NCBI GenBank assembly: GCA_003454065.1
Contig: DMKZ01000108.1
Location: forward strand, 1-9,399
DNA length: 9,399 bases
Reading direction: 5' to 3'
From: Spirochaetaceae bacterium
Lineage (GTDB): Bacteria > Spirochaetota > Spirochaetia > Sphaerochaetales > Sphaerochaetaceae
Shown: one piece after another, positions 1-6,868 of the stretch
How the letters are laid out: the number at the start of each line of letters is the position of its first letter
Numbering within the stretch: position 1 is the stretch's first letter
The notes under the pieces: model-generated
The model's input: only the letters and a program-made list of their open reading frames with translations
The model's database searches: none
Told to the model about the DNA's origin: nothing
Made by a program: the position numbers and the translations under genes

Positions 1-50
1 CCCAGAGTCCAAACCTGCCAGATGTCCTTCCGACTGAAAAGCCACAAGCA

Positions 51-154
51 TCTTCGAACAGCAGGTTTTTAGAAGTGCCCTGAAATTTTTTTCTTCATGA
101 TGCTCGCCCTTCCGTCGCATAGCATCCGTTTCGAAAAAAATTCCAGGGCAACCT
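51..154 (+). repeat. Short copy (R0) of an interspersed palindromic repeat
   Basis: Two arms, 77-93 (GCCCTGAAATTTTTTTC) and 133-149 (GAAAAAAATTCCAGGGC), are complementary at 16 of 17 positions. The right arm is followed by AACCT (150-154), the terminal motif seen in the other copies. Between the arms is the family core CTTCATGATGCTCGCCCTTCC...GTCGCATAG (split here), near-identical to 6719-6747 and 6922-6950, with an inner GATGCT/AGCATC pairing (99-104 with 121-126). The 20 nt before it, 51-70, read TCTTCGAACAGCAGGTTTTT and match 6869-6888 with one difference. This copy lacks the ACAAA-loop hairpin of the long copies, so it looks like an internally deleted member. Confidence 0.7.
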
Positions 155-159
155 CCTGA

Positions 160-187
160 TTGCAACTTTTACGGAAAAAGATATAAT
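160..187 (+). promoter_or_regulatory. Putative sigma70-type promoter of the ygeW-like gene
   Basis: A -35-like TTGCAA (160-165) and a consensus -10 TATAAT (182-187) are separated by 16 nt. Transcription would start near 194, giving a leader of about 40 nt before the ATG at 236. The promoter begins just after the right arm of repeat R0. Assigned from sequence alone. Confidence 0.5.
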
Positions 188-222
188 AGGAATAATAATA
201 TATTGTTCGTCTATTATAATAG
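182..222 (+). promoter_or_regulatory. Palindromic candidate operator between promoter and start codon
   Basis: CTATTATAATAG at 211-222 is a perfect 12-bp palindrome directly before the ribosome-binding site (GAGGAG, 222-227). Its half TATAATAG occurs again at 182-189, overlapping the -10 box, so 182-189 and 211-218 are also an 8-bp inverted repeat. This could be a paired operator or a leader hairpin. AT-rich sequence yields such palindromes by chance fairly often. Confidence 0.35.
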
Positions 223-235
223 AGGAGAATGAGAG

Positions 236-1435
236 ATGAAGGACAAAGTAACGATTGGAATGTACATCGATCAGCTTAGGGGTTATGATACTTCTAAAAT
301 GTATCTGAACGATTTTTATCACACCTGGAAGGAAAGCGATGACGAGATCGCTGCTACCTTCACTGTGGCTGAGATTCTCAGGGGGCTTAGGGAAAACAAC
401 ATTTCCAGCAAGGTCTTCAAGTCGGGTCTTGGAATTTCGCTTTTCAGGGACAACTCGACTAGGACGAGGTTCAGCTTCGCTTCCGCTTGCAATCTTCTCG
501 GACTCGAGGTTCAGGATTTGGATGAGGGCAAGAGCCAGATAGCGCACGGCGAGACCGTTAGGGAAACGGCCAACATGATTTCGTTCATGGCTGATGTCAT
601 CGGAATCAGGGATGACATGTATATAGGAAAGGGCCACGCCTATATGAAGGAAGTCGCCGATGCTGTTCAACAAGGCTACAGGGATGGCGTTCTCGAGCAG
701 AGGCCTACCCTTGTCAATCTTCAATGCGACATCGACCACCCGACTCAGACGATGGCTGATATGCTTCATGTCATCAATTATTTTGGCGGCGTCGATAAGC
801 TCAAGGGAAAGAAAGTCGCTATGACTTGGGCATACAGTCCCTCTTATGGCAAACCGCTCTCTGTTCCGCAGGGCGTGATCGGCCTTTTCTCGAGGTTCGG
901 CATGGAAGTGGTTCTCGCGCATCCGGAAGGCTACGACATCATGAAGGACGTCGAGGACGTCGCCAGATCCAACTCGCTCAAGAGCGGCGGTTCGTTCAGG
1001 AAAGTCAATTCGATGGAAGAGGCTTTCGAGGGTGCGGACATCGTTTACCCTAAGTCTTGGGCTCCGTATTCCATTATGGAGGAAAGGACAAGGCTTGTCG
1101 AAACGGGCGACAAGCAGGCGCTTGCCGACCTTGAAAGAAGGTGTCTTGAGAACAACGCCAGGTTCAAGAATTGGGAGTGCACCGAAGAGCTTATGGCTTC
1201 CACGAGGAACGGCAAGGCTCTCTATCTGCATTGTTTGCCCGCTGATATTACGGGTGTTTCATGCGAAGCCGGCGAGGTTTCCGCTTCTGTTTTCGACAGG
1301 TATAGGGATCCTCTTTACAAGCAGGCTTCTTTCAAGCCTTATATCATAGCCGCGATGATCTTCCTTTCGAAGTTCAAGAATCCTGCGGAAAAGCTACAGC
1401 AGCTGCTTGACGAGGCTAAGCCGAGAATCAAATAA
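236..1435 (+). CDS. ygeW: YgeW-type knotted carbamoyltransferase
   Basis: The 399-residue protein belongs to the aspartate/ornithine carbamoyltransferase superfamily and closely matches the YgeW branch, which is about 396 residues in E. coli. Visible landmarks are the carbamoyl-phosphate loop R71-D-N-S-T-R-T-R78, the HPTQ segment (168-171) and HCLPADITG (332-340). The stretch 'LDEGKSQIAHGETVRETANMISF' type sequence around residues 95-117 is characteristic of YgeW rather than ArgF or PyrB. It should be a cytosolic trimer transferring a carbamoyl group to an amino-bearing acceptor; the natural YgeW substrate was unsettled to my knowledge. In enterobacteria ygeW sits with diaminopropionate ammonia-lyase, carbamate kinase and purine-catabolism genes. 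Here it is alone, monocistronic and flanked by repeats. The ATG at 236 follows GAGGAG with 8-nt spacing. Family very likely, physiological role open. Confidence 0.93.
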   Translation: MKDKVTIGMYIDQLRGYDTSKMYLNDFYHTWKESDDEIAATFTVAEILRGLRENNISSKVFKSGLGISLFRDNSTRTRFSFASACNLLGLEVQDLDEGKSQIAHGETVRETANMISFMADVIGIRDDMYIGKGHAYMKEVADAVQQGYRDGVLEQRPTLVNLQCDIDHPTQTMADMLHVINYFGGVDKLKGKKVAMTWAYSPSYGKPLSVPQGVIGLFSRFGMEVVLAHPEGYDIMKDVEDVARSNSLKSGGSFRKVNSMEEAFEGADIVYPKSWAPYSIMEERTRLVETGDKQALADLERRCLENNARFKNWECTEELMASTRNGKALYLHCLPADITGVSCEAGEVSASVFDRYRDPLYKQASFKPYIIAAMIFLSKFKNPAEKLQQLLDEAKPRIK

Positions 1436-1449
1436 GGATTGATTCGATT

Positions 1450-1486
1450 ATGCGGAGCAAACCGTAAAGTGCCGTTTGCTGCGTAT
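1450..1486 (+). other. Hairpin just downstream of ygeW, no T-run
   Basis: Arms 1450-1462 (ATGCGGAGCAAAC) and 1474-1486 (GTTTGCTGCGTAT) pair at 12 of 13 positions, one of them a G-U, around an 11-nt loop. No T-run follows, so it is not a terminator by itself. It may protect the 3' end of the transcript upstream of the terminator at 1509. Confidence 0.45.
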
Positions 1487-1508
1487 CCGCGCTGCTGCGT
1501 GGTTAGGG

Positions 1509-1537
1509 GGCGATGGGATTTTCCTGTCGCCTTTTTT
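1509..1537 (+). terminator. Intrinsic terminator of the ygeW transcript
   Basis: The sequence 1509-1531 folds into a 10-bp stem (GGCGATGGGA with TCCTGTCGCC, including two G-U pairs) with a TTT loop. Six T residues follow at once (1532-1537). It lies 74 nt after the ygeW stop codon and separates ygeW from the operon that begins at 1860. Confidence 0.85.
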
Positions 1538-1542
1538 ATTAG

Positions 1543-1716
1543 AGGTATTTTCAAAATTCCTTTCTTCACGCTACTCGCTCTTCCAGCGTAAGCCGCAAGT
1601 CCTTCGGATTCACCTCCGGAACGGGCATATACACAAAGTATTAGCCCGTTCCGGAGGGGAACGCCCTACGTCGGAATAGACTTCGCATCGTTTTGAAATC
1701 AATTTTGAAAAGACCT
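1543..1716 (+). repeat. Full-length copy (R1) of the palindromic repeat
   Basis: The 174-bp copy has terminal inverted repeats AGGTATTTTCAAAATT (1543-1558) and AATTTTGAAAAGACCT (1701-1716), complementary at 15 of 16 positions. Inside, 1578-1592 (CTCTTCCAGCGTAAG) pairs with 1666-1679 (CTACGTCGGAATAG). Innermost is a hairpin at 1613-1657 with a perfect 14-bp outer stem (CCTCCGGAACGGGC / GCCCGTTCCGGAGG), a short inner stem and an ACAAA loop (1633-1637). Its 3' part, GGAATAGACTTCGCATC and TTTTGAAATCA, is shared with R2. ATTAG occurs on both sides (1538-1542 and 1718-1722), a possible target-site duplication. Confidence 0.75.
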
Positions 1717-1859
1717 AATTAGAGATGATTGCCTTGAGATAAATTTTGGGACAATCTCCCTCGTTCGGATTTCTAGAAGCATTTGGGTTTTTAGAAGCGT
1801 TCCGGATATGCTGGTTATCGGCTGGCTGATTCCGGAAGCGGTTTATTAGGAGAAGATAA
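1717..1859 (+). other. Leader region of the FKBP-asnS-SPFH operon
   Basis: No gene is seen here. A motif TAGAAGCRTT occurs twice (1774-1783 and 1792-1801), 18 nt apart; the second lies in GGGTTTTTAGAAG, which resembles the GGTTTTTAGAAG left edge of repeat R0. TCCGGA occurs at 1801-1806 and 1831-1836. No promoter stands out: TTGGGT (1784-1789) with TATGCT (1807-1812) is weak. The ribosome-binding site AGGAGA (1848-1853) precedes the ATG at 1860 by 6 nt. Confidence 0.3.
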
Positions 1860-2762
1860 ATGTTTGCGAGAAAGATGGCGGCATTGATGCTGCTGATGGT
1901 TTTGACTTGTTTTTCATGCGCCAAGAACGCTGAAGGCGCAAAGGGTTCGGCTGATGTCGAGGCGACAGGTTCCGAGAGTTCCGAATCCGGTTCCAGACCA
2001 ACCGATTATGTTCAAATAAACGACAATGCCTTGAAGGTTAAGAGAGCGAACGGCGAGACGGTTGAGATCGCGCCTTGCGCCCCGTCGAACACCTGCGATG
2101 ATGTCGCCTATGCCCTTGCGATGCAGATTATCGGCAATATCAAGGGCATCTATTCCGAGGTCTATGGCAGGGAGCAGAAAGCGAACCTTTCCGATTCCGA
2201 AATCGGTTCTTTCCTTCAGGGCTTGCTTGATGCGGAAAACGGCAGGGAGTTGGATTACGGATTCATGATGGATATTGGGAATCGTCTTCAGGCCGATGCG
2301 GATGCGAAAAGGGCCAAGAGCCGCGAAGCAGCCGAGAACTATTTCAAATCGTTGGAGGCTCGCGAAGACATAATCAAAACTGATTCGGGTCTTATGTATG
2401 AGGTGATTGCCGAAGGCGACGGCAATGGCGGAATCGATAGCGAATCGAAAGTGAATGTAGATTATGTCATGTCGGTCTATCAGGAAGGCGCGCCTGATAA
2501 CAAAGTCGAGGCGGATAGCAATCAGGATATTGATTTCATCGTTTCCAATCTGATTCCCGGAGCTATCGAGGGTTTGAAGCTTATGAGGGAAGGCTCTGAG
2601 TATGTGTTCTATATAAATCCCGAACTCGGATACGGACCTGTTGCGGTAAGCCCCGTAATCGGACCGGATTCGTATCTCATATTCAAAGTGAAGGTCAACA
2701 AGATACATCCGGACGAAACGCCTGAAGATAGTGAAGCGCCTTCTTCCGAACGGACTGAATAG
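1860..2762 (+). CDS. FKBP-type peptidyl-prolyl isomerase, lipoprotein
   Basis: The 300-residue protein starts with a lysosyme-free, typical lipoprotein signal: basic MFARK, hydrophobic residues 7-18, then C20 as probable lipidated cysteine after F-S. A low-complexity Ser/Glu/Gly spacer (about 25-48) follows. Residues 80-165 resemble the helical FKBP N-terminal dimerisation domain. The FKBP catalytic fold spans about 171-283: VNVDYVMSVYQEG (198-210), LIPGAIEGLKLMREGSEYVF (231-250), NPELGYG (253-259) and SYLIFKVKVNKI (271-282) follow the family pattern. It would catalyse cis-trans prolyl isomerisation in the periplasm or at the outer envelope, as Mip/FkpA-like proteins do. Several consensus binding-pocket residues are replaced (for example the usual aromatic after the PG), so activity may be weak. 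It heads the operon; the ribosome-binding site AGGAGA supports this ATG. The next gene starts 35 nt after the stop. Confidence 0.85.
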   Translation: MFARKMAALMLLMVLTCFSCAKNAEGAKGSADVEATGSESSESGSRPTDYVQINDNALKVKRANGETVEIAPCAPSNTCDDVAYALAMQIIGNIKGIYSEVYGREQKANLSDSEIGSFLQGLLDAENGRELDYGFMMDIGNRLQADADAKRAKSREAAENYFKSLEAREDIIKTDSGLMYEVIAEGDGNGGIDSESKVNVDYVMSVYQEGAPDNKVEADSNQDIDFIVSNLIPGAIEGLKLMREGSEYVFYINPELGYGPVAVSPVIGPDSYLIFKVKVNKIHPDETPEDSEAPSSERTE

Positions 2763-2797
2763 GCGGCTGACAAGCGCTTTGCAAGGAGGACTTGCTT

Positions 2798-3373
2798 ATG
2801 AGTAGGAATGGCGTAGTGAACAGAAGCGTCAATCTCTTGGTTGCGGGAATAATATCATTGGTTGCCGTAATTACGGGAATTCTGTTGCTGTTCTATACCT
2901 ACGACACGATGAAGGCGATTACCGTAGTCATCGGCATAGCCGCTTTATTCGTAGCCATTCGTTCGTTGATGATATCCAAGGAGATCGATGATCCGAGTCT
3001 TAAATCATCCATGAAGGTCAGGGCTTTGATATCGATAGCGGTAGCCGTCATGATGATAGTTTTCCCGTCTCTCTTATACAACGTCAATAAGTATATCTGG
3101 TATTTTGTGATTTATTTGGCGGCTTTCGTGCTGATTTCGTCGGGGGTGCTGGCGATTGCGCAAGCGATATTGTTCAAATCGGAATGGTGGAAAAGCTCGC
3201 TGATTTTCGAAGGGCTGCTTTCATTAGTGGCAGGATTGGCTTTGCTTCCCGATGTAATGACGAGGTTTTTAGGCGATTTCATATTGAAGCTGTTCGGAAT
3301 CGCATTGGTGGTGCTGGGCGTTTGCTATTTCATATCGAACTTCAACAGGCGATACGATTTGAAGGAGATATAG
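2798..3373 (+). CDS. DUF308/HdeD-like six-helix membrane protein
   Basis: The 191-residue protein is almost entirely hydrophobic, with about six membrane helices (roughly 11-33, 38-58, 75-95, 99-125, 133-151, 161-181) and short charged loops such as KEIDDPSLKSSMK. Size and layout fit the DUF308/HdeD family of small inner-membrane proteins, whose molecular function is poorly known; HdeD in E. coli is linked to acid resistance. The ATG at 2798 is chosen over a TTG at 2792 because AGGAGG (2784-2789 region) lies 8 nt before the ATG but only 2 nt before the TTG. Its last codons (AAG GAG ATA) also form an AAGGAG ribosome-binding site (3362-3367) for the next gene, so the two are probably translationally coupled. 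Family assignment is from overall pattern, not a diagnostic motif. Confidence 0.7.
   Translation: MSRNGVVNRSVNLLVAGIISLVAVITGILLLFYTYDTMKAITVVIGIAALFVAIRSLMISKEIDDPSLKSSMKVRALISIAVAVMMIVFPSLLYNVNKYIWYFVIYLAAFVLISSGVLAIAQAILFKSEWWKSSLIFEGLLSLVAGLALLPDVMTRFLGDFILKLFGIALVVLGVCYFISNFNRRYDLKEI
3362..3367 (+). promoter_or_regulatory. Ribosome-binding site without an ATG/GTG/TTG partner
   Basis: AAGGAG lies inside the last codons of the DUF308-like gene. No in-frame ATG, GTG or TTG for the coiled-coil gene lies at usable distance. The in-frame codon 10 nt downstream is ACG (3378-3380), from which the reading frame encodes a convincing membrane helix continuous with the coiled-coil protein. Confidence 0.45.
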
Positions 3374-3422
3374 GCTTACGCTCGACATCGTTCTGATATG
3401 CGCGACGGCGCTTTGCATTGGC

Positions 3423-3938
3423 ATGAGCGCCGTTTTCTTTTTCATGTGGCGGAATACCGTCCGCAAGTATTCGCTTCGGGAAACCGAAAAGCTTATCCGG
3501 AAATATCGGGACGAGTTCAATGGCATCGTAAGCGAAAAGCTGGAAATAACTCAGGAAAAGGCTATTGAAATCACAGACAGGTTCAATTCCGTAGAAGGCG
3601 AGATCGAATATTTCAACCAAAGGATGCGTGAAGCGAAAGCGCTCCTCATGAAGCTCGACAATACTAACGAACTGATACAGAATACCGTCGAGAAGAATCT
3701 GAGCCGCGATGAAGCGCTTATCACGATGAATAAGGAACTCGAGGACCTGAAGAGGAAGATAAGCAGTTCGGATGGAGGACTAAGCGGCGCTATGGCTGAA
3801 ATGGTGAACGGCATGGAAGAGGCGTTGAAGAGGATAAAGGCTGTCGAGACGAGCAATGCTAAGCTAAGAAAGGATTTTGACGATTTCGAGCATATCATTG
3901 TCAGCATAGTGGAACGGCTTAAGGTTTTGGAGAAGTAG
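3423..3938 (+). CDS. Membrane-anchored coiled-coil protein
   Basis: From the first in-frame ATG the product is 171 residues: a hydrophobic start (MSAVFFFMW), a basic stop-transfer (RNTVRK), then a nearly unbroken charged helical region (about 20-170) with heptad-like spacing, broken only by SSSDGGLSG near residue 115. I do not recognise a family. The ATG at 3423 has no ribosome-binding site. The same frame is open back to 3363 and, read from ACG 3378, adds T-L-D-I-V-L-I-C-A-T-A-L-C-I-G, completing a full membrane helix. The true protein is therefore probably about 186 residues, starting at or near 3378. It sits between two envelope genes and asnS, whose ATG follows the TAG directly. A cytoplasmic rod or scaffold anchored in the inner membrane is the likely topology. 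Confidence 0.75.
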   Translation: MSAVFFFMWRNTVRKYSLRETEKLIRKYRDEFNGIVSEKLEITQEKAIEITDRFNSVEGEIEYFNQRMREAKALLMKLDNTNELIQNTVEKNLSRDEALITMNKELEDLKRKISSSDGGLSGAMAEMVNGMEEALKRIKAVETSNAKLRKDFDDFEHIIVSIVERLKVLEK

Positions 3939-5318
3939 ATGAAAAGAACTATAAGGGAGATATTGCAATTGAGCGCGGGAAGCGAAGCGACGGCTACCGG
4001 TTGGGTGAAAACGAAAAGAGACAGCAAGAACGTCGCTTTCATTTCCCTTGGGGACGGAACATGTTTCGATGCGCTCCAAGTCGTCATAGATAAAAGCAAT
4101 TTCAAGGATTTGGGTGTGGTCGAAGCCATGAACACTGGCGCGTCATGCCAATTCGAAGGCGCGCTCGTCGAGAGCGTCGGAAAGAACCAGAGCGTGGAGC
4201 TTCAGGCGAAGAGCTGCAAGATGTTCTGCAATGCGGATGACTCCTATCCGCTTCAGAAGAAAAGGCAGACATTCGAGTTCTTGAGGGAGATGCCCCATTT
4301 GCGCGGCAGAACCAACACTTTCGGCGCGGTTATGAGGGTGAGAAGCCTTTTGGCGTTTGCCATACACAAGTTCTTTCAGGAGAAAGGTTTTTTTTACCTC
4401 AACACGCCTCTTGTAACCACATCTGATTGCGAAGGCGCGGGCGAGATGTTCGAGGTGACCACTTTGGACATCTCCAAGCCGCCCAGAACGAAGGACGGCG
4501 ATGTCGATTTCGCTAAGGATTTCTTTTCCAAGAAAGCGTTTCTGACGGTTTCGGGACAGCTTGAAGGCGAATCGTATGCGACGGCAATAAGGAACATATA
4601 CACTTTCGGCCCGACTTTCCGTGCGGAGAAATCATCTACTACCAGGCATTTGGCTGAGTTCTGGATGGTGGAGCCGGAAATGGCCTTTTACGATTTGAAC
4701 GACGATGCCGACCTCGCCGAAGAATTCCTGAAGCATATTTTCAAATATGTTCTCGACAACGATGCTCGCGATATGGAATTTTTCGACAAGTTCATTTTGG
4801 AAGGCGTGACCGAAACCATAAGGCACGTGATCGAAAAGCCGTTCGTGCGCATGTCATACACGCAAGCGATCAAGGAATTGGAGAAGAACAACAAGAAGTT
4901 CGAATATCCCGTGAAATGGGGCTCCGACATTCAGACCGAGCACGAGCGCTACATAAGCGAGACCGTATGCAAGGCCCCTGTGATCCTCACCGATTATCCC
5001 AAGGAGATAAAAAGCTTCTACATGAAAGCGAATGACGACGGCAAGACTGTCAGAGCCATGGATGTTCTCGTTCCGCGTCTCGGTGAAATCATAGGCGGCA
5101 GCGAGAGGGAGGAGAACTACGATAAGCTTCTCGCAAAGATTCGCGAGCTCGGGCTCAAGGAAAGCGAATACGAGTGGTACTTGGATCTTCGCAAGTTCGG
5201 CAGCGTTCCACATTCCGGATTCGGTCTCGGCTTCGAGAGGGCCGTTCTTTATCTGACAGGCATGCAGAACATAAGGGATGTGATAGCATATCCGCGTTTT
5301 TGGAAATCTGAGAAATAA
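3939..5318 (+). CDS. asnS: Asparaginyl-tRNA synthetase
   Basis: The 459-residue class IIb aminoacyl-tRNA synthetase charges tRNA-Asn with asparagine in the cytosol. Residues 1-100 are the OB-fold anticodon-binding domain (TGWVKTKRDSKNVAFISLGDG, written here only as the region 20-40). The catalytic domain shows motif 1 around 140-162, motif 2 with GPTFRAE (224-230) and RHLAEFWMVEPE (236-247), and motif 3 GFGLGFERAV (427-436) followed by TGMQNIRDVIAYPR. The RHLAEF...PE pattern separates AsnRS from bacterial AspRS, and the protein lacks the AspRS GAD insert. Length is close to the usual 460-470. The C-terminus ends YPRFWKSEK, where most AsnRSs have PRTPGNAEF-like residues, a small deviation. The ATG directly follows the TAG of the previous gene; TTGGAG (3927-3932) serves as ribosome-binding site, so coupling is expected. 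Confidence 0.97.
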   Translation: MKRTIREILQLSAGSEATATGWVKTKRDSKNVAFISLGDGTCFDALQVVIDKSNFKDLGVVEAMNTGASCQFEGALVESVGKNQSVELQAKSCKMFCNADDSYPLQKKRQTFEFLREMPHLRGRTNTFGAVMRVRSLLAFAIHKFFQEKGFFYLNTPLVTTSDCEGAGEMFEVTTLDISKPPRTKDGDVDFAKDFFSKKAFLTVSGQLEGESYATAIRNIYTFGPTFRAEKSSTTRHLAEFWMVEPEMAFYDLNDDADLAEEFLKHIFKYVLDNDARDMEFFDKFILEGVTETIRHVIEKPFVRMSYTQAIKELEKNNKKFEYPVKWGSDIQTEHERYISETVCKAPVILTDYPKEIKSFYMKANDDGKTVRAMDVLVPRLGEIIGGSEREENYDKLLAKIRELGLKESEYEWYLDLRKFGSVPHSGFGLGFERAVLYLTGMQNIRDVIAYPRFWKSEK

Positions 5319-5330
5319 AGGGAGGATAAT

Positions 5331-6695
5331 ATGGGTTTGATTAAGGCGCTGACAGGAAGCGTAGGCTCTATGTTCGGCGATCAATGGAAGGAATACTTCT
5401 ATTGCGAGGCGATTTCGAGCGATACTTTAGTCGTGAAGGGCGTTAAGCGGACAAGCAGCCGAAGCTCAAATACGAAGGGAACCGATAATGTCATTTCGAA
5501 CGGTTCCGGAATCGTTGTTGCTGACGGGCAATGCATGCTGATAGTCGATCAGGGCAAAGTCGTCGATTTGTGTTCCGAGCCCGGTCTCTACACTTTCGAC
5601 AAGTCATCCGAGCCTTCGATATTCTCATCCGGTCTCGGCAAAGGGATAATCGATTCCTTCAAGACGATCGGGAGAAGGTTCGCCTACGGCGCTGATGCCG
5701 CTACGGATCAGAGGGTGTATTATTTCAATACGAAGGAGATAACCGACAACAAGTTCGGCACGCAGAACCCCGTTCCCTTCAGGGCTGTGGATTCGAAAAT
5801 CGGGCTTGATCTGGATGTTTCCATAAGATGCGCCGGCATCTATTCGTATCGCGTGACCGATCCTTTGAAGTTTTACGCCAATGTTTGCGGAAACATATCA
5901 TCCGATTTCAAAAGAAGCGAGATAGACAGCCAGCTCAAGGCGGAGTTCGTTTCCGCTCTTCAGCCTTCGTTCGGCAGGCTTTCGCAATTGGAGTTGCGCC
6001 CCAACCAAATACCGTTGCACACAACTGAGCTTGAAAATGCGCTCAATGATTCTTTGTCGCAGAAATGGGGAGGCATGCGTGGGATCGAGGTTTCTTCCGT
6101 TGCCATAATATCATTGACATTGCCTGACGAAGATGCCGACATGATAAAGAAAATCCAAAAGGCGGCTATTCTTCGTGATCCGCTTATGGCGGCGGCAAGC
6201 ATGACCGAAGCGCACAATACTGCCATTCAGAATGCCGCTTCGAACTCCGCCGGAGCGATGAACGGCTTTGTCGGAATGGGAATGGCTGGAAGCATGAGCG
6301 GAATGGGCGGTGCAGGAAACATCCAGTCTCTCTATCAGATGGGTATGAACAGAAGTCAGATGGGAGCAGGTCAGAACCAAGCTAGCATGAATCAGAACCA
6401 AGGTCGATTCGGCGGTCAATTCGCAGGCCAGCCCCAGTCGGGTTTTTCCCAGCCGCAGTTCACGCAGCCCCAACCTGCGCAACCGCAGCCTATGCAATCC
6501 CAGCCTGCGCAGTCCGGATGGAAATGCTCATGTGGAACGGTGAACAGCGGGAAATTCTGCACGGAGTGCGGCAGCCGCCGTCCGCCTCAGGAATTCCGCT
6601 GCGATAAGTGCGGCTGGAAGCCGTCCGACCCTGCCAATGTGCCGAAGTTCTGCCCGAATTGCGGCGACAGGTTCGACGAGTATGATATTGTATAG
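5331..6695 (+). CDS. SPFH-domain protein with C-terminal zinc ribbons (YdjI-like)
   Basis: The 454-residue protein has three parts. Residues 20-300 form an SPFH/band-7 region of the 'virion core protein' type: a conserved early part with GIVVADGQ (60-67) and LCSEPGLYTF (80-89), then PVPFRAVD (147-154) and a C-terminal helix RDPLMAAASMTEAHNTAIQNAA (start 282). Residues 310-395 are a low-complexity linker, first Gly/Met-rich, then Gln/Pro-rich. Residues 396-448 carry two zinc ribbons, with C399/C401/C410/C413 and C424/C427/C441/C444. In B. subtilis the related YdjI helps bind PspA to the membrane together with YdjG and YdjH. AGGGAGG (5319-5325) precedes the ATG, 12 nt after asnS. The stop TAG lies inside the left end of repeat R2. 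It probably oligomerises at the membrane; the zinc ribbons may bind the partner encoded at 7052. Confidence 0.88.
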   Translation: MGLIKALTGSVGSMFGDQWKEYFYCEAISSDTLVVKGVKRTSSRSSNTKGTDNVISNGSGIVVADGQCMLIVDQGKVVDLCSEPGLYTFDKSSEPSIFSSGLGKGIIDSFKTIGRRFAYGADAATDQRVYYFNTKEITDNKFGTQNPVPFRAVDSKIGLDLDVSIRCAGIYSYRVTDPLKFYANVCGNISSDFKRSEIDSQLKAEFVSALQPSFGRLSQLELRPNQIPLHTTELENALNDSLSQKWGGMRGIEVSSVAIISLTLPDEDADMIKKIQKAAILRDPLMAAASMTEAHNTAIQNAASNSAGAMNGFVGMGMAGSMSGMGGAGNIQSLYQMGMNRSQMGAGQNQASMNQNQGRFGGQFAGQPQSGFSQPQFTQPQPAQPQPMQSQPAQSGWKCSCGTVNSGKFCTECGSRRPPQEFRCDKCGWKPSDPANVPKFCPNCGDRFDEYDIV

Positions 6696-6861
6696 GAGGT
6701 TCTTTTAAGACTGCTTCCTTCATGCTGCTTGCTCTTCCGTCGCATAGCATTTTCCTCTAAAATGCGCAAATGCACAAAGCATTGGCGATTTTCTCGAAAA
6801 ATGCTCTGCGGCAGAATAGACTTCGCATCATTTTGAAATCAGTTTTAAAATAACCTCTATA
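6691..6861 (+). repeat. Full-length copy (R2) of the palindromic repeat, inside the operon
   Basis: The left end 6691-6713 (TATAGGAGGTTCTTTTAAGA plus CTG) and right end 6840-6861 (CAGTTTTAAAATAACCTCTA plus TA) are complementary apart from one extra G and two mismatches. Internally, 6732-6747 (CTCTTCCGTCGCATAG) pairs with 6804-6819 at 13 of 16 positions. The inner hairpin 6759-6792 has an ACAAA loop (6774-6778). The left end contains the SPFH stop codon (TAG 6693-6695). A 91-bp stretch (6710-6800) is identical to 6913-7003 in R3, 203 bp further on. Confidence 0.8.
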
Positions 6862-6868
6862 AGAGGTT
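6852..6868 (+). other. Hairpin at the R2/R3 junction
   Basis: AACCTC (6852-6857) and GAGGTT (6863-6868) form a perfect 6-bp stem around TATAA, followed by TCTTCG. The T-run is too short for a confident terminator. It marks where the right end of R2 meets the start of R3 and could be a partial terminator or processing site between the SPFH and zinc-ribbon genes. Confidence 0.4.

Noticed and set aside
95..1231. 378-codon open frame on the minus strand across ygeW
   Set aside because: It lies antisense to a clearly recognised gene, has no family resemblance and no ribosome-binding site. It reflects the codon bias of the sense strand.
1914..2708. 264-codon open frame on the minus strand across the FKBP gene
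   Set aside because: It is an antisense shadow of a gene with recognisable FKBP motifs. Its sequence is rich in Ile/Arg/Phe as expected from reversed codons.
3551..4135. 194-codon minus-strand frame across the coiled-coil gene and asnS start
   Set aside because: It is rich in Ser, Leu and Phe, as expected antisense to a Lys/Glu-rich coiled coil, and has no start signal.
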